This document shows positions 1 through 9,600 of a stretch of DNA of 64,000 bases, one piece after another. The stretch is taken from positions 8,720,524 to 8,784,523 of the forward strand of contig OX637343.1 in the NCBI GenBank assembly GCA_951799405.1, written 5' to 3'. The stretch comes from Agapetus fuscipes. Taxonomy: Eukaryota > Arthropoda > Insecta > Trichoptera > Glossosomatidae. Position 1 is the first letter of the stretch. Every line of letters starts with the position of its first letter. The notes beneath the pieces are model-generated. The model searched no databases and had not been told where the DNA came from. It saw only the letters and a program-made list of their open reading frames with translations. Both the position numbers and the translations under genes were made by a program.

Positions 1-543
1 GTGGGAACAAGCCAGGCTTGCAGTAGTCCAGCAAGGCGCTCAGCAGCACCCCGCTGTTCCAGTCTGTGGTGAGGTTGGGAAGGTAAGGAAGACTCACTCA
101 GTGATCTCCAGTGTGGGAACAAGCCAGGCTTGCAGTAGTCCAGCAAGGCGCTCAGCAGCACCCCGCTGTTCCAGTCTGTGGTGAGGTTGGGAAGGTAAGG
201 AAGACTCACTCAGTGATCTCCAGTGTGGGAACAAGCCAGGCTTGCAGTAGTCCAGCAAGGCGCTCAGCAGCACCCCGCTGTTCCAGTCTGTGGACAGGAC
301 AGACAGACAGACTGTGGTGAGGTTGGGAAGGTAAGGAAGACTCACTCACTGATCTCCAGTGTGGGAACAAGCCAGGCTTGCAGTAGTCCAGCAAGGCGCT
401 CAGCAGCACCCCGCTGTTCCAGTCTGTGGTGAGGTTGGGAAGGTAAGGAAGACTCACTCAGTGATCTCCAGTGTGGGAACAAGCCAGGCTTGCAGTAGTC
501 CAGCAAGGCGCTCAGCAGCACCCCGCTGTTCCAGTCTGTGGTG
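1..543. repeat. 112-bp tandem array made from jbug-like exon 4 and its donor site
   Basis: The start string GTGGGAACAAGCCAGGC recurs at 1, 113, 225, 361 and 473, giving periods 112, 112, 136 and 112. The 136-bp spacing is a 24-bp insertion of CAGA-rich sequence around 292-315. Apart from that the copies differ by only a few bases. On the minus strand each unit contains 78 nt of CH2-coding sequence, the GTGAGT donor and a pyrimidine-rich stretch ending CACCACAG that could act as an acceptor. The array continues beyond position 1, so its true copy number is unknown. Confidence 0.95.
98..175 (-). pseudogene. Extra copy of the 78-nt CH2 exon segment (representative; others 210-287, 346-423)
   Basis: Minus strand: possible acceptor CACCACAG at 176 and donor GTGAGT at 97 bound exactly 26 codons with the same phase on both sides (1-1), encoding the WNSGVLLSALLDYCKPGLFP segment and HWRSL. 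Equivalent segments lie at 210-287 and 346-423. The gap between neighbouring segments is only about 34 nt, too short for an ordinary insect intron, so serial inclusion of adjacent units is unlikely; skipping to a more distant copy is possible. Whether any copy is used cannot be told from DNA. Confidence 0.5.
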
Positions 544-600
544 AGGTTGGACACCTTGCACTCTGGCAGCACCGCCTGCAGCCACGCCAGCATCAGCTTC
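458..600 (-). CDS. jbug: jbug-like exon 4 (start of CH2), first copy of a tandem array
   Basis: Acceptor TTGTAG|GAAGCTGATG at 601 and donor CTGA|GTGAGT at 457 bound 143 nt (phase 2 in, 1 out). It encodes the opening of CH2: KLMLAWLQAVLPECKVSNLT and then TDWNSGVLLSALLDYC, CKPGLFPHWRSL. The second half of this exon plus its donor and a short tail is repeated leftwards to the window edge. Only this copy has the upstream part of the exon (KLMLAWLQAVLPE). Confidence 0.88.
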
Positions 601-3600
601 CTACAACATAAAGTAAGTCATCATTATCATTATTGAATTAGAGTTTTTGGTGTAGGTATACAATCAGCTGATACTGGACGATTGTTTTCCAGGATCTGTT
701 GTCGTGGTCAATCGCAGTTGGAGCTTCCAGACATTTCGCACAAATCATTTTAATTATTATAACAGTTCCATCAACATTACATATTGTCATGACGTTGAAG
801 GATGTTTGTTTTTTTGCCCTTCCTTTCTGAGTCCAATAAACCTACCAGTTGCCAATCCACCACTACTCCATGCAGCAATCTTGTTCTGAATCTTCTCATT
901 GCCCTGAACCAGGCATTTATGCATAACAAGTTCAAAAAAAGTTTTTCAGGTATCTCCTCATGAGGCTGCATGGAAATTATCCCCAATGATCATGCATCAT
1001 GAGGAGCTACTTCAGGAGACTGGCTTCAGAAGCTTGGAAACGAGGCGCAGCAGGTCTCTTATGATGCTCTCTCATAAGGTCATCAACGGCTTAATTGACA
1101 GTCCCACCCTGAAGGATGGCTACAGGTTGTATGTGCCTGACGACTACACCCGAGGGGGAGGACATGATTTATTTAATGTATCAAAAAGCCAGTTATATTT
1201 ATAATTTTAAGCGCCCTTGGGTTGGCTAGTGCCACTAAACGGCGCTGTATAAAAATTGGCTAATTATTATTATTACCTATCTAGACATTTTGTAATTTAT
1301 TAAGATTTGAAAATCTAGCAACAGAGTTCCTCCCAGCATGTTGATAGCTGAGAGGGTGCACTGTAATTAGGGTAACCTGTTGTGCAAAAATAAAAAAAAA
1401 ATATGTATGGCAAATTTAATAAAAATCTGCATCTCTAGTTTGTTCTATCTTTACATACTTTTTTCATCTCTTCTACATTTTTCACTCGTTTCATGCACAT
1501 TCTTCTCCTTCAATCTTGTCTATAATCTAAATTGCAAAGATATATTACATTTAAGATTTATATTAAATGCATTCCCACAAGCAGACACATATAAGTTTGC
1601 ACTTAAACATGCCGCATGTGAACCTACAATATAAAACCCAATCTCAAATGAACATAAGCCCTGCAACTCTTGCCGACCTTCCCTGAGACAGAAGTGACAT
1701 TGTCAAAGTGAACCATTTTTTTTACAGTATGGTTGGTCAGCTTCATACCAACCTATAAGTCAAGGAATATGTGATTGTAGAAATAAGTGAACTCCATGAA
1801 GATGGTACAGACCTTGGAGGGAATTTACTCCTTCCTATCTGGTACCTGACGATCAGGGACCAGATGAGGCCCAGGATCAACTTCAGGTTGCCATTCACGA
1901 TGTCCACGTTTCCTGAAAAACCAAAACAATATAACTTAGATCAATTAAGTCCACACATTTAATTCGGGGGAAAAGATTGACGTCACCTGGTCGGGTTGCT
2001 AGACACGTCTTGTTATTTTTTGGGTCTACTTGACACTGGCGCCCCTGCTCTCCGCGGGAATTCGCCATAAAGAAGAAGAAGAAGAAGTTATTGTTTGAAA
2101 GGTTGCTAAGGCCCTTACACCCGGAGGTACCTACATGGGTATGAACTATGAATGAATTTAGATGACAGCTAAATAAGGGCGCTATTTCGCCTTTAGGGAC
2201 TTCAAATTCAATTTTAGCATTTCAGTTAACTTCACGTTGAACTATCAACAGTGACGTTATACAAGATGGCGACGTTAATTCCGATTTTTGCCGCGTTCAT
2301 TTTAAGCCATGTAGGTCTATAGTTTTAATATTGTTCTGGCGCTGTCATTCAATCAAAATAAAATATTACACTAGAGACAGAGCGTACAGTTTTACTTCAA
2401 GATAATATCATGAAGGTATCTTCGAGAGCTTGGGTTCGAATCCCACGGAGGTTGTTGGAAATTATTTCCCTTTTCGGTGTTTATTGCAAACTCAAAATAA
2501 AATACCGGCAAGGTTCACTCAGCCATCACAACAAATGAGAGCTGGGAAACCCCCACTTTGACTGATGTGGTTGGCGTAAGGCCAGCCCTCTTACCTTTAA
2601 AGATAAATAGGTCCCTCTCACCACATGCGAACCCTTCGGGGAGAATGTGACAAGAAGTTATATTACTTACACTATCTGAGTGAAAGAAATACTTCAGTGC
2701 CTAGCTAACTAAGAAAAGCTCAGCCTTTAAAAGTTAAATCATTATTCTTCTATTCACCTTTGTGTCACGACAAATCGGTTAAAGATAATTCGTCCACAAA
2801 CAGCTCGTCCATGGACAAATCGGTCACACGACTTTTCGGTCAACAATATTTCGATCACAGGCAACTCGGCCACAAATAACTCATCCAAAGACACATCGAT
2901 CATACGGATTATTTGTTCTCACGACAGTTCCTTAAAGGAACTTCCTTCACGTGACTTTCGGTCAACGACAGCAGCTCCTGCAGCTCCTCTCTACATCCAA
3001 GAGCTGATTGTTCCAAAAGTCCTGGGATCAAGGGAGCAAACACTAAGATCAGCAGAGAACGAGAGAAGAAAAGAGAAGTGTCGTGAAAATTATAAATAAA
3101 ATTATAAATAAATAAATAAAAATTATAAATAAATAAATAAAGATTATAAATAAATAAATAAAGAACGGAGCGAAAACCCTGCTAAATGAACTTAGAAGAA
3201 AATTGACACTATTTTCGGAGACCGTGCTTTTGCGCTGGCCGGCCCTGCTACCTGGAATCAACTGCCACCAGAAATCCGAAGGTCCAGGACGATTGAGGAG
3301 CTAAAGAGGAGGATGAAGACATACTTTTTTGCCCAGTAAACTACTAAGCGCCCTTGGAGTGACATTGAGTCACGAAACGGCGCTGAGAAATCATCATCAT
3401 CATCATCAACAACGATACTACAATATAGGTTCACAGACACTTCCATCACAGAAAACTTGCTACTGTAGCTTTCTGTTTGCGTGTGACCGAAATGCGCTGA
3501 CCGAAAAGTCGTATGACCGAACCGTGGATGAGTTATCAGTCTCCGAGTTGTTTGTTACTGAAAAATCACGTGGATGAATTGTCGTGTGACCGATTTGTCC

Positions 3601-6600
3601 ATGGCCGAGCTGTCTATGACCGATTTGTTGTGGAACCATTCACCTTTGGATTTACAAGTTTATGTGGTAGATACAGTCACGGTAATGACTTTCCGTCAAT
3701 TTTTAAATCTCACGCAAATGCATGACTGTACCACATGATTTTTAATGGCGTGTCTGACTGGCTAAGTAAAAAATAGTCGTATGAAGTCATCGTATGTACC
3801 TGATGCGGTGCTCACACGGCACAAGTAGATAAATAAATATTATTAAAATAAAGCTTTATTTTAAAAAAATGAATTTTCACTGTGTGAATACACAAACCCT
3901 ACAAAATCTAAATATTATTAAGATTATTCTGAATTATTTCGTGAGCGTGCTGCGCGGAAAGCGCGTAAGCCTAGTTGAATAAACGCAGAAACGCAACGCA
4001 ACTAAGCTGTGCATGTGATGTAACTTCTTTCCAGTGTTATCCCTAAGGGGTTGCATGCGGTGATTCGGAACCTATTTGTTTTACAGGTAAGGGGGCCGGC
4101 TTCATGGCAACCACTTCAGTTTAAATGGGTCCCGAGGGGGTTGGTTCTCATTTCTTGTGAAGGCTGAGTACACCTTGCCGGTATTCATTTTGGGTTTGAA
4201 AGAAACACCGAAACGGGGAATCATTTCTGACACTCTCGGTGGGGATCGAACCCTTACTCTCTGCATGCAATGCAAGCATTGTACTAACTGAGCCATCGAC
4301 CGGACTTTTTACGAGCTTGGTCGCCGCTACAAAGCACCAATTCTGTAAGGCTGGATAGACCTATTGTGACCGGTCTTCGGCAAAGGCAATGAATTTTCCA
4401 TCCCAGCAGAGAATTTTTTGAAAATATAAAGCCCATGACCTTCCATTTACGAGTCCGAAGCGTTACAACTAGCCTACATACCGGTCAATTGTTTTCTTAA
4501 TTTGATTATTCCGTCAAGGAATGCACATATAAACCTTACTTATATCGGCTTTTAACTGATTATCAGCTGTCCCTAGAATTTGTACGAGTATGAGCACTGT
4601 CTTCGTGGGAACAGCCATTTTATCACTGCATAAGACCAAGTCTTGTATGATATTTTCTTACAATTAAAACTGTGATTTCGATGTAGATATAATTTTTCTC
4701 CATTGTGTGGATAAGACAGAAGCGTATTGGGAACATATTTTTTGCAATTGAACAAACAAAATGCCAATAAATAAAAATGTGCCTTCATGTCGTCGTTGTA
4801 TGAAAATGTACACTCCCAAGAGGGCTGGTACTCATTTCTTGTGAAGGCTGAGTAAACCTTGTCGGTATTTTTATCTGGGTTTTAAAGAAACGGGAAATCA
4901 TTTCTGACACCCTCGCCTCGGTGGGATTTGAACCCGAGCTGTCGGTATTGAATGCAAGCACTCTACCAACTGAGCTGTCGAATGCACATGGATTTCATTA
5001 GTTATCGGTAACTAAAGTTAGTCTTCGTACAAAGGCAAACAAAATTTTTGTTATTGACGTTTGCTCGCCGAGATTTTTTTTCGTAATTCAAAATATGTTC
5101 GGACCTCATTGAAAAAGGTAAGTATCTAAATAAATAAATATTTCAGAAATGAATACGTATTTAATTCATTACTTGTTCGTCAGCGCTTATTTTGCAAACA
5201 AGACCCAGCTGCTGTATGGCGGATGAACTTTTGTGATTTTTTTACCCGGCGAAGAGCATACCTATTTGAAACATTTTTTGGGGCTCTTCCGTGAATAGAA
5301 CACACGATCTTCCGTTTAGCAGTCCGTAGCGTTAACGGCTAGACTACGGACCGGTCTAGTTGGTACAAATAATGTATTGTATGCAAGTGTATTCATTTTT
5401 TTTTAATTACGGTTCTGTTTTGATAAGCTTAGACTTTGCAGTAACCCAGCCATGACAGGCGTCTTCCCTGAAGCATGGAGTTTAATGTGCGCGCCAACTC
5501 ATGAGACCCTCGCCCGCTATACAAATAATTACCCTCTCTTCACTTGCTGGACATCGCCTTCCATCAAGCCAACAGGCCTTCTCTTTGGTAAATGTGACGT
5601 CATTAAAGTAGGCAGGCTTAATGTGCGCGCCAACTCATGAGACCCTCGCCCGCTATACAAATAATTACCCTCTCTTCACTTGCTGGACATCGCCTTCCAT
5701 CAAGCCAATAGGCCTGCTCATTGGTAGATGTGACCTCACTAAAGTAGGCAGGTTTAATGTGCGCGCCAACTCATGAGACCCTCGCCCGCTACACAAATAA
5801 TTACCCTCACTTCACTTGCTGGGCATCGCCTTCCATCAAGCCAACAGGTCTTCTCATTGGTAAATGTGACGTCATTAAAGTAGGCAGGTTTAATGTGCGC
5901 GCCAACTCATGAGACCCTCGCCCGCTATACAAATAATTACCCTCTTTTCACCTGCTGGACATCGCCTACCTCTGCGGCACTACAATATGTGTCATGACCC
6001 CTAGAGTCTTTGAAACCCCTAGAGTCTTTCTAGTCTCCCACACAGGATTTCTTTAAAAAAAATGGATACGGAACTGGAAAGCGTTTTATCTCCTGTAGTT
6101 TTATTTCGAATAAAACGATTAATTATTTATTTGCATATAAATGAGAACAATTTATTGAATTTGACACATGCAAAAAGAGAACCTTTTTTGTGCGTATCAC
6201 ATCTTAGCCTGCCTGCTGGCTTACTGTCAATATGCATGTTAGTTGCTAGTGATGAAACCTTATATAATAGTAGTTATTGCTCGGCACACGGTAGGCAACA
6301 CTAATTACTGTAATAATGTGTCAATCTAAGAAAAAACGGCTTGATGAGCTTATAAATGCTTATGAGGAAATAATTACCCGGTCATGACGAAAATATAGCG
6401 GGCAGAATCACAGTGCACGACGTGAATCTGACCCTAATGATGACTCTGGTTTTGTTCAAAGATCTTCACGTAATTATTATATTAATATTAGGATGTTTTT
6501 TTTGGTGAGCGCTGTTTTCGTGTGAATCACACCACAAGAGCCCTCTTCACGCTTGGTCGTCACTGTAGAAAGCCCCAATTCTCAAGAAAGGACCCAGTTG

Positions 6601-9600
6601 TTGTAAGTCTGGATCGTTATCGTTAAAGTATTGATGCTTTGATTGCCCCCTTAGTGCTTGTTTGCCTTATTTCCAATAGAGGTAAATTCACATGAGCAAT
6701 GTTTGTACTTGTACTGGACTGATGTGTCTAATGAATGCTAGAAATTGATTTTTAAAATATTTAAAACAACTCTCACTTCTTCCAAATAAGCCAAACAAGC
6801 ACTTGAAGGTAGATAAGTCAAACAAGTATTGAGACGACGACATAACTACAATATTTCAGAAGCCCCGTTGAAAATAACAACAACATTGTTATTTTCTTTT
6901 TGTTAAGTTATAAATTAAATATTGAAAAAAATAGGTGTCGTTTGGAGGACGCCAATGTTTTCCATTGGCGTAGGTGGCGATGGAATATTTTAAAATTATA
7001 ATATAAATAGCTTAGTGTAGGCAGCGGGTAACCTTATGTTATTTCCATACAAACGGTGGCTTTGGATTCTTTATGCGAAACGATAATTCAAAATTAGATA
7101 TTGTCAACAATCAACATAATCATTTCAAAGAAAAAAATATGACAAGTTTTAAAAGATAATATCTCTTCAAGATCTTGATTTGATTGCTAGAATGTTCGAT
7201 CAGAACTTATTATACTTGGATATTTTTTTTTTACATAAAAAATATATTTTTGGTCATGGTCAATAATTGTTTTGACAGTAATTATGAATGTAAATTTAAG
7301 TACAACTATCTGTATCTAACCTAAAACTATATTCATTTAATCGGCATTTAACATCAACTATCGCGTTTCTCTGTAGGCATTAAATTGTCTTGTAAAATCT
7401 GTATTCTTTCTCATATAAGGGTCCAGATTTATTTCTACCATGACAAAATTGAGGATTACTCTATTCTCCCGAAGGATAAATTTCAAATTCATTATAAAGA
7501 CTACATAAGTAAAATTTCTGTCTCAGAGCGACTTGACGTGTTATTCCAATAAAAGTTTTAAGAATACAATTTTACAAATATAATTTAACACATAGGTACA
7601 ATTATTTCGACCCGCGCTCTCGAGATCCTGTTTCATTCCATTGTTCTTCTATTCTACAAACCGTGTACGTACGTAAGCAACAAATCTGTCACAAATATTT
7701 CTTGATTTGTTATCTGTCTCCCTCTTATGTGCTTGTTTTCAATACATCCATCCTCGGGATTTACTTGGTAAGCGGTATTTTCCTACAAGCCTTCATTTTC
7801 ATAAGAATCGTTGTAGACCCTACACATCTAACAATTATGGATCTTAGATAACAAATTGAACACAGCCATCTCAACCTTGGATATGACAATGGCAACCACC
7901 AGACGGTTACTGATGGATGTTCTCACGTTTTTATGAGAAATACTTGTTCTTGCCTACACACATCTCCCTTGTTAATGAAAATCATGGGAATCTCACATTA
8001 AACAATGTAACAAGTTATTTTTTACATATTATCGAATGAATCTATGTTTTTTGTACAACAGTGTACGGTATGTTAATAAAAAGCTATAAAAAGTGAGATG
8101 TAGAACAATGTTTTGTTATTGTTACACCTCGTTCACAAGAGTTAAGTAGGTACTAATGCAATTGGCGCTATAGCCGAGCGAATCAAGGGTATGGCTTTGA
8201 CTGGCGTGTTTGAACAGCGCGTAAAAACAGCACCTGTTCCATTCCGGTGGAGTTTCTTGATGAAAGCTTTAATTCTTGATTTGTTTTTTCTAATGGATCA
8301 GTTAATGTACTCGTAAAAAATAATAAAAATTTCAGATTGATCGATCTAAAATCTTTCAAAACAATATCAAAAAACCCGGAACCAGAAAATCAAGCAATAT
8401 CAAAAAGTTCACCCAGTAATTTTTCAGGTTTAAACTGAACGATTCGATTATTTTACATTTAATTGAAAGCCATAAAAATAATAATAAGCCTTTCAGTGAT
8501 AATAAAAGAGATGTTTAAGGCGTAAAATGCATTTTAATAACCATATTGTCCGCCATGACAGTTGTTATATTATGTCATCTGCTATAATATGTATGTGTGA
8601 GGCAGTGTCTCGCTGTCTGACCTTCACCCACATCGCCAGCCGTTGCAAAACAAACTAAAAGACAAGGGACGAGATACTCACAAACAAAAACATGCACCGC
8701 CATTTATATAAAAAAAAAAACAATCCCCGCAAGATTCTGGTTTTGCGGTTTGATGCATTTTATCATGCTACCCGACGATGCATTCAAAAGATAATATAAT
8801 GATTGTCGCTAACTAAACGAAAATAAATCAATGATATTCTTAACTTTAGATAATGGAGTACCTACACACCTTGCTAATTTATTTCTGCTGAACGAAATCA
8901 AAAGTTCAAAAGTTGTCAATAAAATAATGAATTCTAGATATTTTTTAAATGAAAAAAAATGGATGTTACTAACCGTGGAAAGAGAAGAACGATTTTCTCT
9001 ACATTTCATCAGAGTCATATCCGACGTCTTCAGGAGGCGTGTGTTCGAGCACTTCGTGTATCATCATTGTAGAAGACACACGCCTCCTGAAGACGTCGGA
9101 TATGACTCTGACGAAATGTAGAGAAAATAGTTCTTCTCTTTCCACGGTCAGTAACATCCGTTTTTTTTTATTCCAAAAAATGTCTAACAACCCTAATCAT
9201 AATTTAAAATCTTAAATTCTAGATAATGAGAGAATTTGTTTCATTTGCAGAAATGTGAAATATACTTACACTCAGTGATATACGATGACGTCGTATGCTA
9301 TAACAACAGTACCTACCCACTTACTTTTGTCGTCTTTTTAATTTATTATACTGAATACAAAGTATTGATATATAACTGATGTTCTGTCGCTAGCGTAATA
9401 TTATTTTTTTCCTATTGATGACAGCGCCATATTGTGTTGGTAGAACGAAGCAGCGTTTTTAGTAGCAACTGAGCTTTCTTCCAGATCTCATACAGTCTTT
9501 ATAAGAGGGTAGAGTTAGTGAACAAAAAATCATGCTTCGTTCATTATATCAACCTGAATTCGACTTAAATGGGCAAATGCCTTAATGTTGTAAAAAATAT

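Noticed and set aside
1..593. Plus-strand ORFs of 61-69 codons (WEQARLAVVQQG..)
   Set aside because: Antisense shadows of the duplicated filamin exon; each is the same frame repeated by the 112-bp array.
3329..3577. His-rich ORF (RNHHHHHQQRYYN)
   Set aside because: The histidines come from the (ATC)n tail of a LINE.
5481..5975. Possible CRISPR-like array
   Set aside because: Units are contiguous 136-bp repeats without unique spacers, in a eukaryotic genome.
8831..9190. ORFs on both strands reading PPEDVGYDSDEM
   Set aside because: They lie in the arms of a ~220-bp palindrome and mirror each other; the peptide comes from the hammerhead-like motif and matches no domain.
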